Assembly (NCBI RefSeq): GCF_014596745.1
Contig: NZ_JABTCF010000005.1
Span: 248,001-312,000, forward strand
Length of the DNA stretch: 64,000 nt
From: Maribacter aquimaris
GTDB taxonomy: Bacteria > Bacteroidota > Bacteroidia > Flavobacteriales > Flavobacteriaceae
Direction of reading: 5' to 3'
Under the pieces are notes generated by a model that searched no databases, was not told the origin of the DNA, and saw only the letters and a program-made list of their open reading frames with translations. The stretch's first letter is position 1, and the number at the start of each line of letters is the position of its first letter. Below, piece after piece: positions 45,814-55,462 of the stretch. Position numbers and translations under genes: made by a program.

Positions 45814-47328
45814 TTATTGGTTTATCTGAAGTAATTCCTCGATATAGTCCCTTTTGTTGGATAATCTGGGTATTTTATGCTGCCCCCCCAATTTATTCTT
45901 TGACTTCAACCAATCATAGAACAGATTCTCCCTTGCCGCATGTACCACGGGCATTTTCAAGGTAATGTTATTATAACGTTTTGCCTCATAATCAGAATTG
46001 AGCGATTTCAGGGCATTGTCCAAAACCTCGGTAAAATAATCCAGATCTTCCGGCGCTTTCCTAAATTCAATAATCCATTCATGAGCCCCCTTGTCCCTTC
46101 CAGACATAAAAATCGGGGCTGCCGTATAATCCTTTATTTCCGCCCCTGTCTTGGCACAAATCCTTTTAAGGGCCTCCTCGGCATTCTCAATGATCAATTC
46201 CTCCCCAAAAACGTTGATAAAATGCTTTGTTCTGCCGGTAATACGAATCCGGTATGGGTTGGTCGAGGTAAATCGAACCGTATCCCCAATTTTATAACGC
46301 CAAAGCCCTGAATTGGTCGTAATAATAATGGCATAATTCTTTTTCAGTTCCACTTCCCAAAGGGGAATGGCCTTTTGTTCCGGCGTATTATAGGTATCCA
46401 TGGGAATAAATTCATAAAAAATACCATAATCAAGCATCAATAAAAGATCATTGGCATTGTTCCTGTCCTGAATGGCAAAGAAACCTTCCGAGGCATTGTA
46501 TATCTCATAATACTTGAAATTTTTCCGCGGAAGCAAATTTTGATATTGCTCTTTATAGGGAACGAAACTCACCCCTCCGTGAAAATAAACCTCTAGGTTT
46601 TCCCATACTTGAAACAGGTTATCCTTTCCTGCATCCTGGAGTACATTGTTCAATAGCACCAACATCCAAGAAGGTACACCGGCCAAACTTGTTACATTTT
46701 CCTGGGTACTTTCATGAATAATAGCCTTAAGCTTGCTCTCCCATTCACTCATAAGCGACACCTTGTTGCTCGGTGTACTGCTAAATTCTGCCCAAAGCGG
46801 CATATTATCAATCAAAATCGCCGATAAGTCCCCAAAGAACGAATCATTGTCCTTATACAATTCCTTACTTCCCCCCAAGCGGAGACTTTTCCCCGTAAAC
46901 AACTGGGAATCTTCATTATTGTTCAGATACAGGCATAAAAGATCCTTCCCGGATTTATAATGGCAATCTTCCAAGGCTTCCGAACTTACTGGAATAAACT
47001 TACTCTTGGCGTTTGTAGTACCACTGCTTTTCGCAAACCACTTGATCGAGGTCGGCCAAAATACATTCTGCTCCCCTTTCCGGGTACGTTCGATCATGGG
47101 TTCTATTTCCTCATAGGAGGTAATGGGCAAACGTTCACGAAAGGTTTCATAATTGACAACCGTCTCAAAACCATAGGTCCGGCCAATTTCAGTATCCTCA
47201 GCAATTTCCAACAATTGATGCAACACCTCTTCCTGCACCTCGGCTGGATATTTTAAAAAAAGTTCGATTTGGTGATAACGTTTTTTGAGCAACCAGCTTG
47301 CGATGGAATTAAACAGGGGTATCGGCAT
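45814..47328 (-). CDS. GH3 family acyl-adenylating enzyme
   Basis: 504 residues. The ATP/adenylate motif is WFAKSSGTTNAKSKFIPVS, followed by YNASEGFFAIQD and, near the end, the GRTKHFINVFGEELIIENAEEAL hinge region. This is the GH3 (plant auxin-responsive) fold within the ANL adenylase group. In plants it joins acyl acids to amino acids; the bacterial substrate is unknown. There is no signal peptide. It is a single gene, divergent from the DUF2797 gene. Confidence 0.9.
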   Translation of the reverse strand: MPIPLFNSIASWLLKKRYHQIELFLKYPAEVQEEVLHQLLEIAEDTEIGRTYGFETVVNYETFRERLPITSYEEIEPMIERTRKGEQNVFWPTSIKWFAKSSGTTNAKSKFIPVSSEALEDCHYKSGKDLLCLYLNNNEDSQLFTGKSLRLGGSKELYKDNDSFFGDLSAILIDNMPLWAEFSSTPSNKVSLMSEWESKLKAIIHESTQENVTSLAGVPSWMLVLLNNVLQDAGKDNLFQVWENLEVYFHGGVSFVPYKEQYQNLLPRKNFKYYEIYNASEGFFAIQDRNNANDLLLMLDYGIFYEFIPMDTYNTPEQKAIPLWEVELKKNYAIIITTNSGLWRYKIGDTVRFTSTNPYRIRITGRTKHFINVFGEELIIENAEEALKRICAKTGAEIKDYTAAPIFMSGRDKGAHEWIIEFRKAPEDLDYFTEVLDNALKSLNSDYEAKRYNNITLKMPVVHAARENLFYDWLKSKNKLGGQHKIPRLSNKRDYIEELLQINQ

Positions 47329-47408
47329 TTTTTGGGTATCTTTAGCAACCTAAAATTAACGTTTATAGTTATCATTTTCAAATAGAATATCGAATAAGAA
47401 TTTCTTTT

Positions 47409-48203
47409 ATGCAATACGAGGGAGTACTACGAAAAATGCAGACTGAAATGGGACAACCCATACAGTATTACATGCTTTTTAAAGACAATTTTCTTAATGT
47501 AAACCAGGTCTTGAATCGGGAAATACAGATTGATTTCATTAAATATGAATGCCTTAATTGTGGTAGGGACCTACCTATTTTCAGACAAGGATTTTGTAAA
47601 TCCTGTTTTTTTGAAACACCTTCCGCGGGAGATTGGATCATGAGGCCCGAATTAAGTACTGCCCATTTGGACAAAGAGGATCGGGACCTTGCCTATGAAA
47701 AAAAGGCGCAATTGCAACCGCATATCGTTTATTTGGCCAATTCGAGCAATATTAAGGTAGGGGTTACCCGTAAGTCCCAGGTACCGACACGTTGGATCGA
47801 CCAAGGTGCCCATGAGGCCATAGAAATCGTGGAAGTACCCAATAGGTATTTGGCAGGAATTACGGAAGTCGCCCTAAAAGACCATATTGGCGATAAGACC
47901 AATTGGCGTAAAATGTTGACCAATACTATTGACGATGAGGATTTAATTACGTGGCGCGATAAACTCAGACCCTACATCCCCGAAGAGGCTGCTCAATATT
48001 TCATTGAAAACAACCATGAGACCCATATGGCGTTTCCCGTTCTGGAATATCCTGAAAAAGTAAAAAGCCTAAACCTTACCAAAACACCCAGTTACAAAGG
48101 GGTGCTAAAAGGTATAAAAGGGCAATATCTCATCTTCGAGGACAATACCGTTTTCAATGTCCGTAGCAGCGAAGGTTATTATGTCTCGATACGTATTAGT
48201 TAA
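47409..48203 (+). CDS. DUF2797 domain protein
   Basis: 264 residues. A treble-clef-like CLNCGRDLPIFRQGFCKSCFF (two CxxC pairs) lies at about 53-73, followed by HIVYLANSSNIKVGVTRKSQVPTRWIDQGA, which has the GIY-YIG-like pattern of DUF2797. The function is unknown. The nuclease resemblance suggests binding of nucleic acid (inference). Its 3' end overlaps the convergent AsmA gene by 8 bases. Confidence 0.85.
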   Translation: MQYEGVLRKMQTEMGQPIQYYMLFKDNFLNVNQVLNREIQIDFIKYECLNCGRDLPIFRQGFCKSCFFETPSAGDWIMRPELSTAHLDKEDRDLAYEKKAQLQPHIVYLANSSNIKVGVTRKSQVPTRWIDQGAHEAIEIVEVPNRYLAGITEVALKDHIGDKTNWRKMLTNTIDDEDLITWRDKLRPYIPEEAAQYFIENNHETHMAFPVLEYPEKVKSLNLTKTPSYKGVLKGIKGQYLIFEDNTVFNVRSSEGYYVSIRIS

Positions 48204-50928
48204 CCGAATCCTTTTCCGTTTCAGTTTCCTTTTTATTTTTACCACTTAAAAGTCCACCTAAGATATTCTTGGTCGCTTCCTTCACCGTATTGGTAGCCGG
48301 TGTAGTAGTGGTGTCACTCTTTTGGGCAACGGTATCTTTCTGGGATGTTTTACTGCCTCCTAAAATATTCCCTAAAACCCCTTTTACAGCCTCTTTGGTA
48401 TTATCCTGTGAAGTGGCGGTGGAATCCTTATCCTTTGAGTTTCCTCCTAGGATATCACCAATGAGTTCATTGGCCTTATCCTTGCCTTGATTGAGCAGCT
48501 TCTGTTTTTGTACATCCACTAATTTTGTAGTCAAACTTTTAACCCCTGAAGTTAAATCGGTATTAACCTCTGGACTTGTATAACTGCCGCCGATTGAAGC
48601 AGTAACCGGAATAGTAAGGTTTTCAAGTTCCTTATCATCAATTTTAGCGATTAGCGAACTTACTTCGGTTCCTAAATATTTCGCAGGAACATCCAAGGTA
48701 GCGGTATAACTGAGTTTTTGATCAAAGGTATGGCTACCATCAACCTTAATGGCAATATCCTGATAGGCGATGGTAAATGGCTTGACCTTTACAACACCGT
48801 CCTCAAAGGATAGTGCTGTCTTCAAACCTTTCAAGTCCAACTTATCCATATTGATGAAATTGAACTTACTGTCTAAAGCAGAAAGTACTTTAGCCTGACT
48901 GGTATTGATCTCAGGTGATAACAACTCTGCCAGCATATTACCCGTAATCGTGGTTAGGTCTGGTGTAAAATCATCATTAAGGCTACCCGACAATTCAATA
49001 TCGGAATTCAATTTACCTTGTATGGCCCCTGCTATCGGTGCCAACACCTTGAACAATTCCATCGACTTGAAACTTTCCCCAATACCCAATTGGTCCATTC
49101 CCAATTTCATGGCAAAGGTCGGTGTCCCATTCTTTGTAGAAACCTCTCCATCAAAAGCTACCTTACCATTAAACAATGAGGATGTCATATTGCTAAGTAC
49201 CGCTTTTTCGTCATAGATCCTTAAAGTACCCTTTACATCCTTCAAGGTCAGGTTATCATAAAGCACCGTTCCCGCCGATGCATTGATAGTACAATCCAAG
49301 AACGAAGGGATTTTCAATTGTTCTTCAGGGTTGGAACCCCCTTCGGTCGAACTGGCATCTTCGGTAGTCATAAAATCACTAACTGCAAAAGTGTTTGAAT
49401 TCAAATTGAAAACACCTTCAACCTTTTCATCATTGAACATAAAACCCAATAGGTTATTAATACTACCTTTCGCACTAAAATCGGTCTGCCCCGTTTTACC
49501 TTCCAAACTATTCAGGGTAACTGTTGAGGGATTAAAGGTCATTGCCGCATTTTTTATACTTACGGGATTCTTAAACTCCGGGGAGCTATATTCAAAACCA
49601 CTGAGTTGCATCTTACCTGATGTCTTGGTGTTTTCATACTGTTTTTTCTCTATTGAGGCCATATCAAAGGCGGTGGTCACATCGGCATCCAGGATACCCG
49701 AAAGTTTCATGTCATCACCAATGGGATATGCCTTGGATATATTGGCGAGATCCATTTTACCATCCAAATGTGCATTTACCTTGGTATTGCCCATAAGGTC
49801 CTTGATTTTTGAGGAAAGATTGAATTTATCCCCATCGATCATAAAGGAAGCCTTCTTGATTTCAACATAAGTATCCTCGGTAACACCCGTAGTATTGAAC
49901 AATGTTACGTCCAATTGTATGTTCTTCACGGTTTTGGGCAAATCCGGATATTTAAAGGATGCATTATCGGATGCAATTGCAATCCTGAATGTTGGTATAT
50001 GCCCTTCGTCTACAATACCCTTAAACTCCCCTTCAACGGTACACGCTCCCGTAGTGGTCACATTTTCGATGCTTTTCGTATAGGCTTCAGGAATCAACGC
50101 AAGAAAGTTCTTGAAATCCGAAGAAGGGGTCTTGAAATTAATATCCACTTCCTGGTTTTCATCATTTAACTTCACAAAACCATCAAAGACCAATGGCAAT
50201 TGATTCACCATAGCCTCATTTTTCAAGAAGGTATATTTGTTTTCTTCAAGATCGACCCCTATCATGGCATCTAGCTTAATTGTATTGTCACTAAGGTATT
50301 CCGTGCTATCCATCGAAAACGACACCAATGCCTCCGTGGTCGTATCGAATTCTGATTTGGCCAATGATAAATCCCCAGAGCCCTTATGCTGAAGTTTACT
50401 CAAAACCAAGGTCATACCCCCTGCCAGATCATCATAAACGATTTTAGAATCCGTAATTTCATAAGACTGTAACTCTAACATAAAGCCTTCGGACGCAGAT
50501 TCTTCCGAAGAATCATCTACACCTTCTTTACCTACATCATAAGACGCTTTGCCTTCGGCATTTACCTTAATATTCAAAAGTGCCCCATCAACCGTCAACG
50601 ATTTAATGGCAATCGCTTCCCCGGCATTTTTAAAAAGCTCCCCAATGCCCATTTTTAACGCCATCTTATTGGCAGCAAAAAGGGTATCGCCTTCGAACGG
50701 AGCCTTATTGATAAAGGAAACATCATTTAAGGTTACTTCGGCACTAGGAAAACTTTTGATCAGGCTCAACTTGGCTTCTGAAAAGTCCAAGGTGGCATTC
50801 ACATTATTATTGACGTTGTTTTTAAGGATATCGCCAATTTTAGCCTCCAAGATGAAAGGTGCGGCAATAAGGATTCCTACGAAGAGCACAAAAATCACTC
50901 CTACTATTTTCAACATTTTCTTTTTCAT
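48196..50928 (-). CDS. AsmA-like protein
   Basis: 910 residues. A single N-terminal membrane anchor (IVGVIFVLFVGILIAAPFIL) is followed by a long beta-rich periplasmic body with AsmA repeats (VNATLDFSEAKLSLIKSFPSAEVTLNDVSF). The AsmA_2-like C-terminal segment runs to LTSGVKSLTTKLVDVQKQKLL. The last 90 residues are low complexity and contain repeated ILGG blocks between Lys/Asp/Thr stretches. AsmA-like proteins form bridges that move lipids between membranes (family knowledge). It lies downstream of the queuosine precursor transporter on the same strand. Confidence 0.9.
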   Translation of the reverse strand: MKKKMLKIVGVIFVLFVGILIAAPFILEAKIGDILKNNVNNNVNATLDFSEAKLSLIKSFPSAEVTLNDVSFINKAPFEGDTLFAANKMALKMGIGELFKNAGEAIAIKSLTVDGALLNIKVNAEGKASYDVGKEGVDDSSEESASEGFMLELQSYEITDSKIVYDDLAGGMTLVLSKLQHKGSGDLSLAKSEFDTTTEALVSFSMDSTEYLSDNTIKLDAMIGVDLEENKYTFLKNEAMVNQLPLVFDGFVKLNDENQEVDINFKTPSSDFKNFLALIPEAYTKSIENVTTTGACTVEGEFKGIVDEGHIPTFRIAIASDNASFKYPDLPKTVKNIQLDVTLFNTTGVTEDTYVEIKKASFMIDGDKFNLSSKIKDLMGNTKVNAHLDGKMDLANISKAYPIGDDMKLSGILDADVTTAFDMASIEKKQYENTKTSGKMQLSGFEYSSPEFKNPVSIKNAAMTFNPSTVTLNSLEGKTGQTDFSAKGSINNLLGFMFNDEKVEGVFNLNSNTFAVSDFMTTEDASSTEGGSNPEEQLKIPSFLDCTINASAGTVLYDNLTLKDVKGTLRIYDEKAVLSNMTSSLFNGKVAFDGEVSTKNGTPTFAMKLGMDQLGIGESFKSMELFKVLAPIAGAIQGKLNSDIELSGSLNDDFTPDLTTITGNMLAELLSPEINTSQAKVLSALDSKFNFINMDKLDLKGLKTALSFEDGVVKVKPFTIAYQDIAIKVDGSHTFDQKLSYTATLDVPAKYLGTEVSSLIAKIDDKELENLTIPVTASIGGSYTSPEVNTDLTSGVKSLTTKLVDVQKQKLLNQGKDKANELIGDILGGNSKDKDSTATSQDNTKEAVKGVLGNILGGSKTSQKDTVAQKSDTTTTPATNTVKEATKNILGGLLSGKNKKETETEKDSVN

Positions 50929-50979
50929 ATTACAATAGCTTATTAATTAAGAATATAACTCTAGGAACCAAGGATTATT

Positions 50980-51690
50980 TTATACTTCCAAATTTATTTC
51001 TTCCCCCAATTTCAACCCAAAGCGTTTCCTTAGCAGATATACGAATAAATATAGAAAAGGGGTGTCGAGAAAGGCAATTAAAACTTTGAACAGGAAACCG
51101 CTGACCACCAAGCCAAAGAACATGTGCCAGGGCAACACCTTGAACAGGCACAAAAGGCTGACCACCGTAAAGGTATCTATGAATTGCGACAAGAAGGTAG
51201 AGAAGTTATTCCGTAACCAAAGGTGTTTGCCATGGGTCAACCTTTTCCAAAAATGATATATGGCAATATCGACATATTGGGCGAACAAATACGCCAACAT
51301 CGATGCCAGAACCGCAATCGGTGATAGGGCGAACACCTTACTGAAGGTAGTATTGTCCACTGGTGAGTTCGCTATTGCAGGAACATGTTCGGCCAAAAGC
51401 ACGATACCCATTGAAAAAAAAGACGCAAAAATACCTGCTGTCACTATCTGATTGGCCTTCTTCTTCCCATAGACCTCTGAAATAAGATCGGTAATCAGGA
51501 ATGTAATGGGATAAGGCAAAATACCCACAGAGATTTCAAAGAGATTCGCCCCAAAAACAGTAAAGTCCCCGAAAGGTTTCCAATAAAAGAATTTTTGGAA
51601 AATCAAGTTCGAAACCACCAATGAAGTAATGAACATAGCGCCCAAATAGAGATAAACAGTAAAAGCAAACCTTTTATCCTTAGGATTCAT
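50980..51690 (-). CDS. Queuosine precursor transporter (VUT/YhhQ family)
   Basis: 236 residues with six membrane segments. PYPITFLITDLISEVYGKKKANQIV is the VUT family signature, and the later AQYVDIAIYHFWKRL and NNFSTFLSQFIDTF segments hold its conserved polar residues. In E. coli YhhQ imports 7-deazaguanine precursors for tRNA queuosine. It starts 3 bases after the sppA stop and is probably co-transcribed with it. Confidence 0.9.
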   Translation of the reverse strand: MNPKDKRFAFTVYLYLGAMFITSLVVSNLIFQKFFYWKPFGDFTVFGANLFEISVGILPYPITFLITDLISEVYGKKKANQIVTAGIFASFFSMGIVLLAEHVPAIANSPVDNTTFSKVFALSPIAVLASMLAYLFAQYVDIAIYHFWKRLTHGKHLWLRNNFSTFLSQFIDTFTVVSLLCLFKVLPWHMFFGLVVSGFLFKVLIAFLDTPFLYLFVYLLRKRFGLKLGEEINLEV

Positions 51691-51693
51691 AGG

Positions 51694-53454
51694 CTATTTT
51701 ATATCCAATACAAAAGGCATTCTTGCCTGGATTCCTTCTTGCTCCATTGCCGACTTCATTTGTTTTAGTATATCGTATGTTTCCACTCCGATTTCCTCCT
51801 TGACCAAATTTTGTCCTATTTTTGTTTTGGCACTGTTCACATCTTCCATAAAACGTTCAAAACCGGACTTATACTTTGGGTATTTTTTTATGCCATAGGT
51901 ATTGATTTCGGCCAATTCGGCTGCAGCAGCTATGGCATCATTCAAATTACCCAGTTCATCGACCAAACCTAATTTCTTGGCTTCCGCCCCACTCCATACA
52001 CGGCCTTGGGCCAAGCTATCGGCTTGTGCTACGGTAATATTACGCCCTTGTGCCACACGATCCAGGAATGTTCCGTAAATCTCTTCAATTCCGTCCTGCA
52101 CCACCTTTCTGAAATTATCGGTCATGGGCTCAAAAACGGAATAATCGACCGAATTTTTGTTCGTACCCACCTGCTCTGCATTAATACCGATTTCCTTCGC
52201 CAATCCATTGATATTCGGAATGGTACCAAATACCCCGATTGAACCCGTAATCGTAGTGGGTTCCGCAAAGATCTTATCGGCCCCTGCCGCGATATAATAT
52301 CCTCCCGAAGCGGCAACGTCACCCATTGAAACCACTACCGGTTTCTTTTCCTTGGCCAATTCTATTTCACGCCAGATGATATCCGAAGTCAATGCGCTTC
52401 CCCCTGGGGAATTGACCCGTAGGACAATCGCTTTCACCTTATCGTCCTCAACGGCTTTTTTCAAGGCCTTGGTAATAAGACCTTGACCAATAACATCAGG
52501 ACCTCCTTCACCATATAATATTTCCCCTTGGGCAAAAACTACCGCAATCTTGTCATCCCCTTTTTGAATGATTTTTTTATTGGATCTTTTTAAATAATCG
52601 ACCAAGGCCACCATATTCATCTCATCCCCTTCATTCAAGGACAAGGCTGAACGAAGTTTCGTCTCATATTGATCGTAGAACAAAGTATCATCTATCAATC
52701 CCGAAGCCTTGGCATATTTTGGGGACCTACCCCCCAAGGTATCCGCGATGATATTCACATTCGCCTCACTTATATTCCTTCCATCGGAAATACCGGCGAC
52801 CATGTTACCCCATAACGAACCCAACAATTCCTTGATCTGTGTCCTATTCGCCTCACTCATTTCATTGGCCAAAAAAGGCTCTACGGCACTTTTGTACTTA
52901 CCGTGACGGATGACCTCCATTTTCACCCCGGTCTTCTCTTGCAAATCCTTATAAAACAACACTTCAGAGGAAAGCCCCTTAAAATCCATTCCTCCAACGG
53001 GATTCAAAAAAACCGAGTCCGCCACACTGGCCAAATAATAATCCTTCTGTAAATAATAGTCTGCAAAGCTGTAAATGAACTTCCCACTTTCCTTAAAATC
53101 CTTCAATGCCTTACGCAACTCTTGGGTCTGCGCAAGACCGGCCATCAAAAAATTATTATTGATACTTATCCCTTTGATATCCGAATCCGTTTTAGCTACT
53201 TCAATCGCATGCAATACCTCATCCAATCCTAGTGCCTGACCAAATAAACCGGCAAATGGATCAGCCTCATTATCCCCAACATAATCATTCACGGGTTGTT
53301 GTAGTTGTAATTCCAAAATCGATTTCTCCTTGATTACGATTCCATCACCTGCATCCGCAATCAAACTTAAAAAAATCATCCCCATAAATAACATAATCCC
53401 AAAAGCGATCAAACAACCAATTATGGCCGCCAAAAGATTTCTCAAAAAATTCAT
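51694..53454 (-). CDS. sppA: Signal peptide peptidase SppA, long form
   Basis: 586 residues from ATG 53454. The N-terminal membrane helix NLLAAIIGCLIAFGIMLFMGM is followed by two tandem ClpP-like domains. The N-terminal half holds the Lys region FADYYLQKDYYLASVAD. The C-terminal half holds the nucleophile in SMGDVAASGGYYIAAGAD and GSIGVFG. The length fits the 67-kDa type that works as a tetramer on the outer face of the inner membrane, degrading released signal peptides. It is divergent from folK-dnk. Confidence 0.94.
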   Translation of the reverse strand: MNFLRNLLAAIIGCLIAFGIMLFMGMIFLSLIADAGDGIVIKEKSILELQLQQPVNDYVGDNEADPFAGLFGQALGLDEVLHAIEVAKTDSDIKGISINNNFLMAGLAQTQELRKALKDFKESGKFIYSFADYYLQKDYYLASVADSVFLNPVGGMDFKGLSSEVLFYKDLQEKTGVKMEVIRHGKYKSAVEPFLANEMSEANRTQIKELLGSLWGNMVAGISDGRNISEANVNIIADTLGGRSPKYAKASGLIDDTLFYDQYETKLRSALSLNEGDEMNMVALVDYLKRSNKKIIQKGDDKIAVVFAQGEILYGEGGPDVIGQGLITKALKKAVEDDKVKAIVLRVNSPGGSALTSDIIWREIELAKEKKPVVVSMGDVAASGGYYIAAGADKIFAEPTTITGSIGVFGTIPNINGLAKEIGINAEQVGTNKNSVDYSVFEPMTDNFRKVVQDGIEEIYGTFLDRVAQGRNITVAQADSLAQGRVWSGAEAKKLGLVDELGNLNDAIAAAAELAEINTYGIKKYPKYKSGFERFMEDVNSAKTKIGQNLVKEEIGVETYDILKQMKSAMEQEGIQARMPFVLDIK

Positions 53455-53525
53455 TGTAAACGTATTATTATTCGCAGCCAAAGATAACCAAAGTGAATTT
53501 GTTTTATTTACTTTGTCCCATTATT

Positions 53526-54671
53526 ATGGACAAACTCAAAAAAGCCTATATTTCAATTGGCAGTAATCTGGGGAATCGCCTACAGAACCTACAAAACGCC
53601 ATATTTCTATTAGACGCCGAAGTAGGTCGTATCCCTTTGGTTTCCAGAGTCTATGAAAGTGAATCCTGGGGGTTTGATGCAGACGATTTTCTAAACGCCT
53701 GTATCGTAATCGAAACCTATTTGACGCCCCAAGAGGTTCTGGAAAAAATATTTTCCATTGAAAAAAAACTCGGTAGGGAACGCAGCTTGAAAAACGGATA
53801 TGCATCAAGGACGATTGATATTGATATCATCTATTTTGAAAAGGAAATACTCCAAACCGATGCATTGACCATTCCACATCCGAATTTAAGGAAGCGTAAA
53901 TTCGTTCTCTTGCCGCTGGCGGATATCGCCCCCCAATTTTATCATCCGATCTACAACAAGGATACACGCAACTTGATACAGGAATGCAAAGACCAAACCC
54001 GGGTAGAAAAAACCAAACTCAAACTCCATAAGACCAAAAAAGAGCTGTTTGCCTCCTTGAACTTTATGGCCATCGAAGGTAATATTGGGGCAGGAAAAAC
54101 CACCTTGGCCCATAAAATAGCGGAAGACTTCAATGGCAAGTTGGTCTTGGAGCGTTTTGCCGACAACCCTTTCCTACCAAAATTCTATGAAGACCAAAGC
54201 CGTTATGCCTTTCCGTTGGAAATGTCCTTTCTAGCCGATCGATACCAACAATTTACCGATGATACATCACAGTTTGACCTTTTCAAGAATTTTATGGTCA
54301 GTGATTACGATATCTACAAATCATTGATTTTTGCACAGGTAACGTTACAGAGCGATGAGTTCAACCTTTATCGAAAACTCTTCAACCTAATGTACAAAGA
54401 GGTGCAGAAACCAAGGATTTATGTTTACCTCTACCAATCTACCGAAAGGTTGCTCGAAAACATCAAAAAGCGCGGCAGATCCTATGAACAGAGCATTGAA
54501 TCAACCTATTTGGATAAGATAAACAAAGGTTATTTCGATTTTTTCAAAAGTTATCCTGAGCAGAACACCCTCATTATCGATGTTGGGGATTTGGATTTCG
54601 TTGCCCACCCACAAGACTATGATGCTATTCTTGGGAAAATCCAGGATTTTGCCATCGACTTAAAATTTTAA
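53526..54671 (+). CDS. folK: Fused FolK-deoxynucleoside kinase
   Basis: 381 residues from ATG 53526. Residues 1-160 are a complete HPPK: AYISIGSNLGNRLQNL, LGRERSLKNGYASRTIDIDII with the Asp pair for Mg, and PHPNLRKRKFVLLPL. A Lys-rich linker spans about 160-178. Residues 180-381 are a deoxynucleoside kinase: P-loop GNIGAGKT at 185-192, LERFADNPFL, SFLADRYQQF and a LID with RGRSYEQSIE. One chain thus combines folate pyrophosphorylation with dNMP supply. No stop codon or frame break separates the halves. A terminator follows. Confidence 0.93.
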   Translation: MDKLKKAYISIGSNLGNRLQNLQNAIFLLDAEVGRIPLVSRVYESESWGFDADDFLNACIVIETYLTPQEVLEKIFSIEKKLGRERSLKNGYASRTIDIDIIYFEKEILQTDALTIPHPNLRKRKFVLLPLADIAPQFYHPIYNKDTRNLIQECKDQTRVEKTKLKLHKTKKELFASLNFMAIEGNIGAGKTTLAHKIAEDFNGKLVLERFADNPFLPKFYEDQSRYAFPLEMSFLADRYQQFTDDTSQFDLFKNFMVSDYDIYKSLIFAQVTLQSDEFNLYRKLFNLMYKEVQKPRIYVYLYQSTERLLENIKKRGRSYEQSIESTYLDKINKGYFDFFKSYPEQNTLIIDVGDLDFVAHPQDYDAILGKIQDFAIDLKF

Positions 54672-54766
54672 GAAATATTTCACATATTACTTGTTTAAAA
54701 CCATAGGTTTTCATTAATTAGCACCTGCTATTGAGCAACTAACTAACTCAAACTATATATCGGAAG

Positions 54767-54793
54767 ACCCTGATGGAAACATCAGGGTTTTTT
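54767..54793 (+). terminator. Terminator after folK-dnk
   Basis: Perfect 9-bp stem ACCCTGATG / CATCAGGGT with tetraloop GAAA and six T. It abuts the end of the convergent RNA methyltransferase gene. Confidence 0.93.
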
Positions 54794-55322
54794 ATGGGTT
54801 CATTTTAGACCAAAGATCCCAAATAACGATTCCCGCACTTACAGAGATGTTCAAGGAATGCTTGGTACCATATTGCGGAATCTCTATCACCCCATCACTG
54901 GCATTCACCACTTCTTGGTCAACCCCTTTTACTTCGTTCCCTAAAACCAAGGCATATTTCAATGACGCATCGACCGAAAATCGATTCAGTAGTTCAGCAT
55001 TTTCGGCCTGCTCCACCGATATCACCTGATAGCCATCCAATTTCAACTGCGCCACCAATTCCAAGGTATCCTTTCGATACTCCCATGAAACACTCTCAGT
55101 GGCCCCCAAGGCCGTTTTGCGTATATCTTTATGGGGAGGGGTGGCCGTAATTCCACAGAGATATATTTTCTCGACCAAAAAGGCATCTGCCGTTCTGAAG
55201 ACCGAACCTATGTTATTCAAACTTCGAATATTATCGAGTACTATGACCAAGGGTGTTTTTTTTGCTTCCTTAAAAGCCTTGACATCCAATCGGTTTAATT
55301 CTTCATTCTTTAATTTGCGCAT
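54792..55322 (-). CDS. SpoU/TrmH family RNA methyltransferase
   Basis: 176 residues from ATG 55322; the longer frame lacks family sequence. SPOUT motif 1 is VLDNIRSLNNIGSVFRTADAF, motif 2 ALVLGNEVKGV, and motif 3 IEIPQYGTKHSLNISVSAGIV. It lacks the N-terminal substrate-binding domain, as TrmL/TrmH-like enzymes do. It methylates a 2'-OH of tRNA or rRNA; the site is not readable. It is divergent from mutS. Confidence 0.92.
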   Translation of the reverse strand: MRKLKNEELNRLDVKAFKEAKKTPLVIVLDNIRSLNNIGSVFRTADAFLVEKIYLCGITATPPHKDIRKTALGATESVSWEYRKDTLELVAQLKLDGYQVISVEQAENAELLNRFSVDASLKYALVLGNEVKGVDQEVVNASDGVIEIPQYGTKHSLNISVSAGIVIWDLWSKMNP

Positions 55323-55462
55323 AGTTACTTTTTTGGCGTCTCCGGATGTGATAAAGCCGTAAAACTTTTCCGAAAATATCAACAATCATTTCTAATGCCT
55401 ATCAAAAACTGTACATTCGTTTTCGATAGATTGGGCACAAAAATAAACTAATAAATTCGCTT

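Noticed and set aside
49283-49870. 195-codon plus-strand frame inside the AsmA-like gene
   Set aside because: Antisense shadow of a clear coding gene with no recognisable domain.
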